Below are positions 1-7,984 of a stretch of 64,000 nucleotides of DNA, piece after piece. A model generated the notes under the pieces. That model was not told where the DNA came from. It saw only the letters and a program-made list of their open reading frames with translations, and did no database searches. Where the stretch lies: the NCBI RefSeq assembly GCF_011752975.1, contig NZ_VWWP01000001.1, forward strand, positions 806,001 through 870,000, read 5' to 3'. Each line of letters begins with the position of its first letter. Within the stretch, counting starts at the first letter, position 1. The DNA is from Chryseobacterium sp. Tr-659 (GTDB lineage: Bacteria > Bacteroidota > Bacteroidia > Flavobacteriales > Weeksellaceae). The position numbers and the translations under genes are program-made.

Positions 1-1633
1 CATTATTGGTTTCAACGAACTGGCCTACCAATCCTAAATTCTTACATCCTTCAGGAACTACTCTCGGACGGTCTCCCTGGGCACGCGGCATAAACATAGA
101 GGTAATGTAAGGCATAAATGCGGTACGTACAATTGTGTTCTCTATAACATTGTCCAGCTGATCTGCTATTCCGAGATGATGGCATAATTCAGTAAGGATT
201 TCGTTTCCTGTACATTCGGGCATTGTTTTTTTAACGTAATTTCCTTGTTTATCCATTAATAAAGCATATACCCAGACTACAAGAATGTCATCAGGCTGAG
301 TAGGAAAGTGTGGTTGTCTGTTGCAGGTAAAACTCATTACCCAGTTAGAGTCTGTAATGGTAATAATTCCTCCTGTTGCTGTTCTTCCGGAATATGGATC
401 ATTAACACACAGTTCTTTCAGTTTCTCAGTGAAGGCGGAAGGACGGCACGTTAATGTTGCAGATTCCCATGAAGATTTTTCAATATGGCTGCAGAATTTT
501 TCAGGTTTTCCGAATACTTCAGATTTCGCAGCCAGATTTTTCCATAGCTTCCATCCTGCGCTTTGTCCCGCACTGCTGTTGTCTATAGTAACTTCAGGAA
601 CAGTATTGTTGTCTCCGTAGAAAGTACTTTCCGTCATAGATCCGGTAGTCACAATAACATAATCATCTTTACCGATAGGTATTCTTACTTCTTCTCCGTT
701 CTGTTCGGTGATGATGCCTTCCACGGTTTTCCCTTCCGTATCAATATGGATGTCAAGATCTTTTACTAAAGTATTAAACTGGATTTGTACTCCTTTTTCT
801 ACCAGGAAGTTTTTCAATGGTGTTACATAAGTGTCATACTGGTTATATTTAGGGAATACCAGACATGAAAAGTCTTTCATTCCGTCAATAGCATGAAGGA
901 ATCTGTGCATATACAGTTTCAGTTCCAGTAAGCTGTGCCAGTTTTCAAAGGCGAACATGGAACGCCAGAAGAACCAGAAATTACTGTTAAGAAATGATTC
1001 AGAAAAATAATCTTCAATACTAAGGTCATCCAGCTCTTCCTTTTTCTTCAGTAGAAGTTTAACAATAGCCAGCTGGTCTTTTTTTTCCAGTCCGAATTTG
1101 CTGAAGTCCTTGATCTGTCCTTGATTGTGGATCAATCTGGCTTTTGAATAATTCGGATCATTATCATTAACAAGACGGTATTCATCAAGCACGCTATAAG
1201 GTGCTGGAAGTTCTAAAGCAGGAATGTCCTGGAACATATCCCATAAATTTTCATAAGTCATGTCCATTTCCCTTCCTCCACGGATGATATAGCCGTCTTT
1301 TGCATTACCGGCTCCGTCCAAAGATCCGCCTTCAATAGTAAGCTGATCGAGGAAAATAATATTTTTCCCGGGAACATGGCCGTCACGGATGAAGTAGTAA
1401 GCAGCAGACATTCCTGCGATTCCGCTTCCTACAATATAGATTTTACTGTTTTCGTAAGACTGTAAAGGAATACCCTTGTTACGCTGGTAATTTCCGATCT
1501 GGTCGGAAAAAGGCATTGTTTTTTCAGGAGTGTTAATCTGAACTTCTTTACTTGAATCCGGTTCGTGGTTTACGTTCCCAAACTGGTCAGAGGCATTTAA
1601 AACGTTATCGAATTTTGAATTGATCGTACTCAT
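1..1633 (-). CDS. ohyA: Oleate hydratase (partial, C-terminus outside window)
   Basis: FAD-dependent hydratase that adds water to the cis-9 double bond of oleic and related free fatty acids, giving 10-hydroxy acids (myosin-cross-reactive antigen family). I translated the minus strand from the ATG at 1633: 544 codons are open to the window edge and no stop is reached, against about 640 residues for the family, so roughly 95 C-terminal residues are missing. An FAD-binding motif ([21 protein letters not shown] without its first residues) lies near residues 46-65, followed by the family's RGGREMD stretch. Further matches run throughout, for example [16 protein letters not shown] and [10 protein letters not shown]. 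An AraC-type regulator is immediately upstream on the same strand, 89 bp away, suggesting fatty-acid-responsive control. The identification is firm; the link to the regulator is inferred. Confidence 0.93.
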   Translation of the reverse strand, partial: MSTINSKFDNVLNASDQFGNVNHEPDSSKEVQINTPEKTMPFSDQIGNYQRNKGIPLQSYENSKIYIVGSGIAGMSAAYYFIRDGHVPGKNIIFLDQLTIEGGSLDGAGNAKDGYIIRGGREMDMTYENLWDMFQDIPALELPAPYSVLDEYRLVNDNDPNYSKARLIHNQGQIKDFSKFGLEKKDQLAIVKLLLKKKEELDDLSIEDYFSESFLNSNFWFFWRSMFAFENWHSLLELKLYMHRFLHAIDGMKDFSCLVFPKYNQYDTYVTPLKNFLVEKGVQIQFNTLVKDLDIHIDTEGKTVEGIITEQNGEEVRIPIGKDDYVIVTTGSMTESTFYGDNNTVPEVTIDNSSAGQSAGWKLWKNLAAKSEVFGKPEKFCSHIEKSSWESATLTCRPSAFTEKLKELCVNDPYSGRTATGGIITITDSNWVMSFTCNRQPHFPTQPDDILVVWVYALLMDKQGNYVKKTMPECTGNEILTELCHHLGIADQLDNVIENTIVRTAFMPYITSMFMPRAQGDRPRVVPEGCKNLGLVGQFVETNN

Positions 1634-1722
1634 TTTGTATTGTTTTTAATTAACATTATAAAGGTACCTCTATTCAGAAAGCGACATATATCCCCAATGT
1701 CAGAATTACTATCCCCAAATTC

Positions 1723-2601
1723 TTATGACTGGATATTTTCCTGTATCCTGTATTCGGAAGGGGAAAGTAAAGTCTGTTTTTTGAAAAAGCGGCCGAAGGC
1801 TGAAGCAGAGTTAAACTGAAGCTCAAAAGCAACTTCCGAAATGGTCATTTCAGGATTTCCAAGCATCACATATGCTTCTTTCAGAAGAGCTTCATTGATG
1901 ACTTCATGAGGTGTTTTACCACTGGCTTTTTTAATGATCTCAATAAGATATTTATTCGAGACACAAAGCTGATCTGCATAATACTGAACCGTTCTTTGCT
2001 GTCTGATGTTTTCACGGATGAGCTTACCGAATTTCAGATAAAGATCTTTTTTTCCTTCTTCTTTTTCCGGATTGGCAGTATTATCTTTCTCCATGATCTC
2101 TGCAGCCTCCAGTAATAGATTAAAAATAATAGTACGGATAATTTCTTCTGTAAATTTCCCTTGTTTCCTGGATTTCTTTTTAAGATAATCAAGAAGGTTT
2201 TGCAACAATGAGGAGTTTTTGGGAGAAGTTTTTACAATGCTGTATGAGCCTTCGGAGAAAATGTTCATTTTTTCAATAATGAAAGGATTGGAAATATTTT
2301 TGATCAGAAAATTTTTGTCAAAGAATAACAGTTTCATCATAAAATCTTCACTGGTTTTCAGGAATTTTACAATAGTAGAAGGGGCAGCAATAAGAAAGCT
2401 ATGGGTGGTTACTTTATATTTCTGACGATCTATTTCAATGCTGATCTCACCCGCTGTACAGATACATACAGCATAATAATCCATTCTGAAAGGTGTTTTT
2501 GGAAAATCAAAGATGGGTTTTCCCGAGGAAATATAATAGGATTGGCGGCAGTCAATACTGTAAAAGGATAGCGTATCATGTAAATTTTCGTAGGTTATCA
2601 T
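1723..2601 (-). CDS. AraC family transcriptional regulator
   Basis: 292 residues. The N-terminal half (about 1-170) resembles a cupin-like sensor or oligomerisation domain. The C-terminal ~100 residues form the two helix-turn-helix motifs of the AraC/XylS family: YYADQLCVSNKYLIEIIKK, then TISEVAFELQFNSASAFGR, ending in SPSEYR. It lies directly upstream of oleate hydratase on the same strand and diverges from an MFS transporter gene across 230 bp, so either is a plausible target. The effector is unknown. The N-terminal domain shows no recognisable ligand-specific motif. Family assignment is secure; targets are inferred from position only. Confidence 0.9.
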   Translation of the reverse strand: MITYENLHDTLSFYSIDCRQSYYISSGKPIFDFPKTPFRMDYYAVCICTAGEISIEIDRQKYKVTTHSFLIAAPSTIVKFLKTSEDFMMKLLFFDKNFLIKNISNPFIIEKMNIFSEGSYSIVKTSPKNSSLLQNLLDYLKKKSRKQGKFTEEIIRTIIFNLLLEAAEIMEKDNTANPEKEEGKKDLYLKFGKLIRENIRQQRTVQYYADQLCVSNKYLIEIIKKASGKTPHEVINEALLKEAYVMLGNPEMTISEVAFELQFNSASAFGRFFKKQTLLSPSEYRIQENIQS

Positions 2602-2794
2602 GCTTACGTATTGGTTAAAATTTTATTTTTTTCAGAAATTACAGTCTGAAAGCCTTATTGTTACTGCAATTTACGATTTTTATAAAAGCTTTTGACCTTT
2701 ATCTTATAAAAAACTTATTTTTCAGATACAATGACTACTCGTTTTTACGAATGTTAAAAAACGTTTTAAATAAAGGGGTTTGAGCTATTTTATC

Positions 2795-2802
2795 TAACTT
2801 TG
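2795..2802 (+). promoter_or_regulatory. Bacteroidota -7 promoter element for MFS gene
   Basis: TAACTTTG matches the TAnnTTTG -7 consensus and lies 29 nt before the GTG start at 2832. A TTTG at 2779-2782 is only 12 nt upstream, shorter than the usual 17-23 nt, so the -33 element is uncertain. Confidence 0.45.
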
Positions 2803-2831
2803 CACTTTCAAATTTCCCCCAAAATATTATT

Positions 2832-4070
2832 GTGAGACTAATTAACGTATATACGAGTTCTTTTAAAGGACTCTCGCAGGAGAGTTGGATGCTGGCGTTG
2901 GTAATGCTCATCAACAGAGCCGGTTCTATGGTACTTCCGTTTCTGGGAGTTTATATGACGAATCATTTGCATTTTAGTATTGAAAATTCAGGAATTGTAC
3001 TGAGCTTTTTTGGAATAGGTTCGGTCATCGGATCATGGTTTGGAGGTATGATCACCGATAAAATTGGAGAATACAGAGTACAGAGCCTAAGTTTGCTGCT
3101 TAGCGTTCCTTTATTCTGTCTGATTCCGCTTTTTACAACAGAAGCAGGATTGGCTGGAATTATTTTAGCCCAGAGTATTGTAAGTGAAACCTTCCGTCCC
3201 GCAAACTCGGTGGCAATTACAAAATATGCCAGACCTGAGAATATTACCCGGGCCTTTTCTCTGAATCGTATGGCGGTGAATCTTGGTTTTTCTATTGGAC
3301 CTGCATTAGGAGGAATTTTATCTGCGATTTCCTATGAATTTCTGTTTTTCAGTAATGCGCTGGCTGCATTGTTAGCAGGATTGATGTATATCTGGTTCTT
3401 TAAAGACCGTGCAAGATTAGCCAAACTGAAAGCAAAGAAAGTAAAAGAAGTCATTGAGATAAAAAAAGAAAACTCGCCTTACCGCGACAGCAAATTTTTG
3501 ATTTACTGTGGATTCTGCATGTTGTTTTCCATATGTTTCTTCCAGTTGTTCAGTACGCTGACCATCTTCTATAAGGATACTGCTCATATGAGCCAGCAAA
3601 ATATAGGCTATATTTTAGGATACAGTGGTTTTCTGATTGTATTGCTTGAAATGGGGCTGGTGCAGATTGCAGAGAAATATTTTACATTAGCTTTTACCAT
3701 GCTGATCGGAACTTTCCTCTGTGGAATTTCCTATGCAATGCTGGCTTTCGATTACAGTATGATTACTCTTGTACTGTCTATGACATTGCTTTGTGTGGGC
3801 GAAATATGGACTCTTCCTTTTATGTCAACGATTACAGCATTACGTTCGGGAGAAAACAATAAAGGAGCTTATATGGGATTGAATGGAATGTCATTCTCAA
3901 TAGCATTTATTATCACTCCATATATAGGAACAATGATCGCAGAAAAATTAGGTTTCAATACCTTATGGATCGGAACGGGTGTATTGGCAACAGGTATTGC
4001 TATTGCCTTTTATTTCATTGTTCCGTGGATGCTTAAGGACAAAGATAAAAAGGAGAAAGAGCTTATATAA
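2832..4070 (+). CDS. MFS transporter (drug/metabolite efflux type)
   Basis: 412-residue inner-membrane protein with about 12 hydrophobic segments in two six-helix halves, separated by a charged loop near residues 195-220 (RARLAKLKAKKVKEVIEIKK). The segment GGMITDKIGEYR after TM2 is the MFS motif-A loop (G-x-x-x-D-x-x-G-x-R/K). The start is GTG at 2832; the open frame begins here and the first helix follows shortly after. It resembles the DHA1 efflux subgroup, but the substrate cannot be read from the sequence. It diverges from the AraC gene and is closed by a strong terminator at 4096-4131. Lysine- and glutamate-rich C-terminal tail. Confidence 0.85.
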   Translation: MRLINVYTSSFKGLSQESWMLALVMLINRAGSMVLPFLGVYMTNHLHFSIENSGIVLSFFGIGSVIGSWFGGMITDKIGEYRVQSLSLLLSVPLFCLIPLFTTEAGLAGIILAQSIVSETFRPANSVAITKYARPENITRAFSLNRMAVNLGFSIGPALGGILSAISYEFLFFSNALAALLAGLMYIWFFKDRARLAKLKAKKVKEVIEIKKENSPYRDSKFLIYCGFCMLFSICFFQLFSTLTIFYKDTAHMSQQNIGYILGYSGFLIVLLEMGLVQIAEKYFTLAFTMLIGTFLCGISYAMLAFDYSMITLVLSMTLLCVGEIWTLPFMSTITALRSGENNKGAYMGLNGMSFSIAFIITPYIGTMIAEKLGFNTLWIGTGVLATGIAIAFYFIVPWMLKDKDKKEKELI

Positions 4071-4095
4071 GAGATAAGCTTATTGATTTAAAATA

Positions 4096-4131
4096 AAAAT
4101 AACCCAGTTGAAATACAGCTGGGTTATTTTT
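4096..4131. terminator. Bidirectional intrinsic terminator
   Basis: A 12-bp perfect stem, AAAATAACCCAG (4096-4107) with CTGGGTTATTTT (4119-4130), extended by a wobble pair, with A/T runs on both flanks. It lies between the convergent MFS gene and tssD and can serve both. Confidence 0.85.
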
Positions 4132-4154
4132 ATAATATTGTTATTGATCTGAAC

Positions 4155-4559
4155 TTAAGAAGGCCATCCTCCGTAATAAGAAGAGGTACCCATATCAATC
4201 TGCTCGGCACTTACCACAAAGCTGATGTACATACTGTTGCTGTCCACCGCATCAAATTCCACTTCATGCTGAATTACGTATCCGTTAGTCCATTTTATAG
4301 TGGTTAAAGTACCTTCTTCATGAGATTTGTTGAATGTTATTTCACCTACTGTCGGTTTGTATTTTCCGTTGAGTAAGCTTTCAAGAATATCTGCTTTATC
4401 GGTAGCTTCTACTGTAATTTTGATTAATGCATTGGAAGGATCAGATGCTACACGTCCGGATACGTCTATAGATCTGGATACCGTATAGTTAAGCTTTAAC
4501 AGCTTTTGACCCTCACCGTTATTGAATTTTAAAATTCCTCTTGAATTTCTTTCTGCCAT
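4155..4559 (-). CDS. tssD: Type VI secretion tube protein TssD (Hcp-like)
   Basis: 134-residue protein of the Bacteroidota TssD/Hcp family, whose hexameric rings stack into the inner tube of the T6SS. The typical pattern is visible: an N-terminal beta strand, then LNYTVSRSIDVSGRVASDP (the Y-x-x-x-Q/R-x-x-D-x-x-G-R-x-x-x-x-P signature), a TVEATD strand, a helix with LLNGKYK, and a C-terminal FVVSAEQIDMG strand. It is slightly shorter and more divergent than usual. No other T6SS component is nearby, so it is an orphan here; the structural cluster would have to be elsewhere in the genome. A good promoter lies 40-80 nt upstream. It could be an effector-linked tube variant rather than the main tube subunit. 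Confidence 0.75.
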   Translation of the reverse strand: MAERNSRGILKFNNGEGQKLLKLNYTVSRSIDVSGRVASDPSNALIKITVEATDKADILESLLNGKYKPTVGEITFNKSHEEGTLTTIKWTNGYVIQHEVEFDAVDSNSMYISFVVSAEQIDMGTSSYYGGWPS

Positions 4560-4606
4560 GGCTGGTAGTTTTAATAGTTAATACTTTGAGATTAGTTATT
4601 TTATAT

Positions 4607-4637
4607 CAAAAATAGAAGTATTTGTAACACCAACAAA
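4607..4637 (-). promoter_or_regulatory. Promoter of tssD
   Basis: Read on the minus strand: TTTG (4637-4634), 19-nt spacer, TATTTTTG (4614-4607). This is a full match to the Bacteroidota consensus. The predicted transcript start is near 4601, giving a leader of about 40 nt before the ATG at 4559. Confidence 0.65.
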
Positions 4638-4708
4638 AAAATAATCAGAATTTTTAATCCGTTAGAGAGAAGGTTAGGTCTGAATTTTCTGTACAACAAG
4701 TAAACTTA

Positions 4709-5692
4709 TTAAATATTTTCATTTCTTATCATTTTCGAAATCACATTACTGATAATCATTTCTGCATGGATCCTTGAGTTTTCAATAAACCAGAGATGCG
4801 TATCTTTCCCTCCGCACACGACTCCTGCAAGATAAAGATTGGAAATGTTGGTTTCCATAGTTTCAGAGTTGTAGAAAGGATTCAGACAATCTCCATTTAG
4901 TTCTATTCCTGATTTTTTCAGGAAATCAAAATCTGGGAGATAGCCGGTCATGGCCAGAACAAAATCATTTTCGATTTCATGAATCTGATGATTTTCATCT
5001 TTGAAAACAGCAGAATTCTCTTTAATCTCTATCATTTCGGAATTAAAATAAGCCTTGATGCTTCCCTCTGCTATTCTGTTTTCAATGTCAGGTTTTACCC
5101 AATATTTCACGCTTTTTGAAATTTCGGAATGACGAATAATCATGGTAACTTCAGCTCCTTTTCTGTAGGTTTCAAGAGCGGCATCCACTGCCGAATTACT
5201 TGATCCCACTACCACCACTTTCTGCCTGGCATAAGGATAAGGTTCGGTATAATAATGTTTTACTTTAGGAAGATCTTCGCCGGGAATATTCATGAGGTTG
5301 GGAATGTCATAAAAGCCGGTGGCAATCACTATATTTTTAGCCTGATAGCGGGATTTTGTAGTCTCAATTTCAAATATTTCATTGTTTTTTGAAACATTCA
5401 TCACCTTTTCATAGAGATGAATATTAAGATTTTTTTGTCTGGCAATGCCCTGATAATATTCAAGCGCTTCCTGTCTTCCCGGCTTTGGAGCTGTAGAAAT
5501 AAAAGGAATACCGTCAATTTCCAGTTTTTCAGCGGTAGAGAAGAATCTCATATATAAAGGATAATTGTATAGTGAGTTGACAATGGTTCCTTTTTCTATG
5601 ATCAAATAACTAAGGTTGTTTTTTTGAGCCTCAATCGCACAGTTTAATCCGATAGGGCCGGCTCCGATAATGAGAATATCCAAAATTTCCAT
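4709..5692 (-). CDS. ypdA: YpdA/Bdr-type bacillithiol disulfide reductase
   Basis: 327-residue cytosolic FAD/NADPH-dependent pyridine nucleotide-disulfide oxidoreductase. In the family, YpdA reduces oxidised bacillithiol. The FAD-binding motif IIGAGPIGLNC starts at about residue 8, and a second dinucleotide fold (VVVGSSNSAVDAALE) near residue 160 binds NADPH. The C-terminus has the LYLAGVVCGG FAD contact. There is no CxxC redox pair, in line with the YpdA group rather than thioredoxin reductase. The -7 box TACCTTTG (5704-5697, minus) ends only 4 nt before the ATG, suggesting a nearly leaderless mRNA. Its presence implies bacillithiol synthesis genes elsewhere in the genome. Confidence 0.85.
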   Translation of the reverse strand: MEILDILIIGAGPIGLNCAIEAQKNNLSYLIIEKGTIVNSLYNYPLYMRFFSTAEKLEIDGIPFISTAPKPGRQEALEYYQGIARQKNLNIHLYEKVMNVSKNNEIFEIETTKSRYQAKNIVIATGFYDIPNLMNIPGEDLPKVKHYYTEPYPYARQKVVVVGSSNSAVDAALETYRKGAEVTMIIRHSEISKSVKYWVKPDIENRIAEGSIKAYFNSEMIEIKENSAVFKDENHQIHEIENDFVLAMTGYLPDFDFLKKSGIELNGDCLNPFYNSETMETNISNLYLAGVVCGGKDTHLWFIENSRIHAEMIISNVISKMIRNENI

Positions 5693-5696
5693 AGCC

Positions 5697-5704
5697 CAAA
5701 GGTA
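5697..5704 (-). promoter_or_regulatory. -7 promoter box abutting ypdA start
   Basis: TACCTTTG on the minus strand matches TAnnTTTG exactly. Four nucleotides separate its G from the ATG at 5692, so transcription should start at or within about 3 nt of the start codon. No well-spaced -33 TTG is visible. Confidence 0.5.
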
Positions 5705-5870
5705 CGATGTAAATTTTCAATTATGAATTATAAAATTTCGTTCCTTACAATTTTTACTCTTCATTCTTCACTTTCAATGGGTGATAGGAATTAACAAATC
5801 CATGATCCGCAATCTACTTCCCTACTTGGCATCAGTTTTGGTACTTTCTACCAATTACAAAATTGAAAAT

Positions 5871-6515
5871 ATGAAAAAACTGATTATTTCACTATTCGTT
5901 TTAAGTGCGGTTATAGCCTGTAAGAAAGAGGTGCAGAAACCCGTTCCTAATGTAATTGATTCAATGGCGCAGTCAAAAGAAAAGAATGCTGTTACAACAG
6001 CCCAGAATAAAGAAGCTAAAGAGACAACTTTAAAGCAAACCAATGATGAGGTTTTGCAGGCTTTGAAAAATAAAGATTATAAGACATTTATCTCACTGAT
6101 CCATCCGGAAAAAGGAATTCGTTTTTCAATGTATGCTTATGTGGACCCGAAAGAAGATAAACATTTTTCCAAAGCTGATTTTGAAAAATATCAACCTACT
6201 AAAACATTGTTTACCTGGGGAGCGCATGACGGTTCAGGAGATCCTTATAAAGCAACGATCAATGATTATCTCAGCCAATGGGTGTTTTCTAAAGATTTTA
6301 CAGCCTCGCAATATTCACTGAATAAATTCATCGGAGGAGGGAATTCTCTGAATAATTTACCAAAAGTTTATCCTAATAATGATTTCACGGAAAACTACAT
6401 CAAAGGAACAGAAAAGTATGGAGGGATGGATTGGAAAACAGTTCGTTTTGTATTTGAAGAATTCCAGGGAAAATACTATTTAATAGCGGTAGTAAATGAT
6501 CAGTGGACGATTTAA
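5871..6515 (+). CDS. Putative lipoprotein of unknown function
   Basis: 214 residues from the ATG at 5871. The open frame continues 90 nt upstream to 5781, but only this start gives a proper lipoprotein signal: MKKLIISLFVLSAVIACKKE, with the lipobox Cys at residue 17. After a charged, low-complexity linker (about 20-55) comes a globular domain with aromatic motifs (TLFTWGAHDGSGDP; MDWKTVRFVFEEFQGKYYL) that loosely recalls NTF2/SnoaL-like or stress-response lipoproteins. I do not recognise a named family. It stands alone between two minus-strand genes and is closed by a hairpin terminator at 6533-6612. Confidence 0.7.
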   Translation: MKKLIISLFVLSAVIACKKEVQKPVPNVIDSMAQSKEKNAVTTAQNKEAKETTLKQTNDEVLQALKNKDYKTFISLIHPEKGIRFSMYAYVDPKEDKHFSKADFEKYQPTKTLFTWGAHDGSGDPYKATINDYLSQWVFSKDFTASQYSLNKFIGGGNSLNNLPKVYPNNDFTENYIKGTEKYGGMDWKTVRFVFEEFQGKYYLIAVVNDQWTI

Positions 6516-6532
6516 TAAGAAATAGAACATTG

Positions 6533-6612
6533 AAAGCGGGAAGTTGGAAGCTAAAGCTTAAGAGTCTGTAAGGCAATTAAAACCAGTAATAATTCCAAGT
6601 TCCCGCTTTTTT
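6533..6612 (+). terminator. Long-hairpin intrinsic terminator
   Basis: A 17-bp stem with one mismatch (6533-6549 with 6593-6609, beginning AAAGCGGGAAG) is followed by a run of six T. It closes the lipoprotein gene and lies against the stop codon of the convergent glycosyltransferase gene. The loop of over 40 nt contains GGAAGC-type units like the intergenic repeats at 46.1 and 47.0 kb. Confidence 0.7.
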
Positions 6613-7912
6613 ATAAAATTTCGGTCAGTTGACGGGTAAGATTTCTTCTTGAGAATTGTTCAATATGCTGGGTATTTTCAACAAGAGAATCGCTTTTCCA
6701 GAGATTAAATTTTTCAAGGATGAATCCTTTCACAGCTTGAGTCTCATCATAGCTGAAATGCTTTCCTGCCTGTGTCTCCGTTAAGATTTTAGCTACATCA
6801 GCCTCATCCGGACCGAATGAAAGAATCTGTTTTCCGGAAGCCAGATATTCAAATATTTTTCCCGGAATAATTCCTTTTGATGATTCATTCGGAAAGTTGG
6901 TGATGAGAAGAAGTTGAGAATTCTGCATTTCTTCCACCGCTCTTCCATGAGAAAGATAACCAAGATTCAGGATATGATTCTTCAGACTTGAATTTTCTAT
7001 TAATTGGAGAATCTTATCATCTATTCTTCCCACAAATTTTAAGCTGAAATGTTTTGAAAACTCTTTATTTTCTTTCACCAGCTCATCAAGTACTTTCCAA
7101 AGATTTTCAGGATTTCTGAGCTGCTCCAGAACTCCGATATAACTTAATGTAAATTGACCTTTATGCGTTAATTCATCTTTCTGTATTGCTGTTTTTTCAC
7201 CTGCATCAGTCTCATCAAATCCATTAGTGATGCAAACAGCATTTGCTCCTGCTTTTCGGAAATTCTCCGCATCTGTATAGCTTGTAGCCAGGGTGATATC
7301 AGCCGTTTTGAATACTGCACTTTCCAGCTGTCTGTGTTTCTTATCAGAACTTTTTGTCAGCTTCAGATGTTTATAATACGAAATTTCCGTCCAGGGATCT
7401 CGGAAATCGGCAATCCATTTCAAATCCGGGAGTTTATCTTTCAGACCTAACCCTATCAGGTGAAGCGAGTGGGGCGGACCGGAAGTTACAATGGTATCTA
7501 TTTTATTTTCTTTCAGATATTTTTCCAGAAACTGAATGGAAGGTTTTGCCCAAAATACCCTTGCATCAGGAATGAAGAAATTTCCCCGTACCCAGATAGA
7601 AAGTCTGGATTTCCAGCTTTGATTTTTGCCGACATCAAACTGCCCGGCCTTGAACTTTTTATTGCTTTTATTTAATTTTTCCGCCAGCTGATAAGGTTCC
7701 CATATTTTTGTTCGAACGATTTCAATGTTTTCGGGAACATCTTTCATTAGACTTTCATCTAATAACGGATAGCTGGGATTTTCCGGAGTATAGATGATGG
7801 GTTTCCAGCCGAAATCAGGCAGATATTTTGCAAACTTCAGCCATCTTTGAACACCAGGACCTCCCGCAGGAGGCCAGTAATAGGTGATAATCAGTATTTT
7901 CTTCTGTTCCAT
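6611..7912 (-). CDS. Glycosyltransferase, GT4-like
   Basis: 433 residues with two Rossmann-like halves. The N-terminal acceptor domain begins ILIITYYWPPAGGPGVQRW, with the glycine-rich GGPGVQR loop seen in GT4-type glycosyltransferases (GT-B fold). ADFRDPWTEI occurs near residue 170. The C-terminal donor domain contains a retaining-GT pattern, ESSKGIIPGKIFEYLASGKQILSF, where the E-x7-E motif residues bind the nucleotide sugar. No membrane segment is present. It lies 73 bp downstream of a YfhO-family gene on the same strand, which hints at envelope polysaccharide or glycoprotein work, but neither sugar donor nor acceptor can be inferred. Confidence 0.85.
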   Translation of the reverse strand: MEQKKILIITYYWPPAGGPGVQRWLKFAKYLPDFGWKPIIYTPENPSYPLLDESLMKDVPENIEIVRTKIWEPYQLAEKLNKSNKKFKAGQFDVGKNQSWKSRLSIWVRGNFFIPDARVFWAKPSIQFLEKYLKENKIDTIVTSGPPHSLHLIGLGLKDKLPDLKWIADFRDPWTEISYYKHLKLTKSSDKKHRQLESAVFKTADITLATSYTDAENFRKAGANAVCITNGFDETDAGEKTAIQKDELTHKGQFTLSYIGVLEQLRNPENLWKVLDELVKENKEFSKHFSLKFVGRIDDKILQLIENSSLKNHILNLGYLSHGRAVEEMQNSQLLLITNFPNESSKGIIPGKIFEYLASGKQILSFGPDEADVAKILTETQAGKHFSYDETQAVKGFILEKFNLWKSDSLVENTQHIEQFSRRNLTRQLTEIL

Positions 7913-7930
7913 TTTTTAAGTTAATGGTCC

Positions 7931-7971
7931 TTGTCATTCTGAACGAAGCGGAGCGCAGTGAAGAATGACAA
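7931..7971. repeat. Short palindromic (REP-like) intergenic element
   Basis: Inverted arms TTGTCATTCT (7931-7940) and AGAATGACAA (7962-7971) enclose a GC-rich centre (GAACGAAGCGGAGCGCAG). Elements of this kind are dispersed in many Bacteroidota genomes. It lies between two co-directional genes and lacks a T tract, so it is not an obvious terminator. Confidence 0.5.
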
Positions 7972-7984
7972 AGCGCAATATTAT

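Noticed and set aside
321..769. Two short plus-strand ORFs near the left edge
   Set aside because: They lie inside the minus-strand oleate hydratase gene in other frames and show no family-like sequence.
7931..7971. Terminator call for the palindrome between the YfhO and glycosyltransferase genes
   Set aside because: No T tract follows on either strand and such palindromes are dispersed repeats; recorded as a repeat instead.
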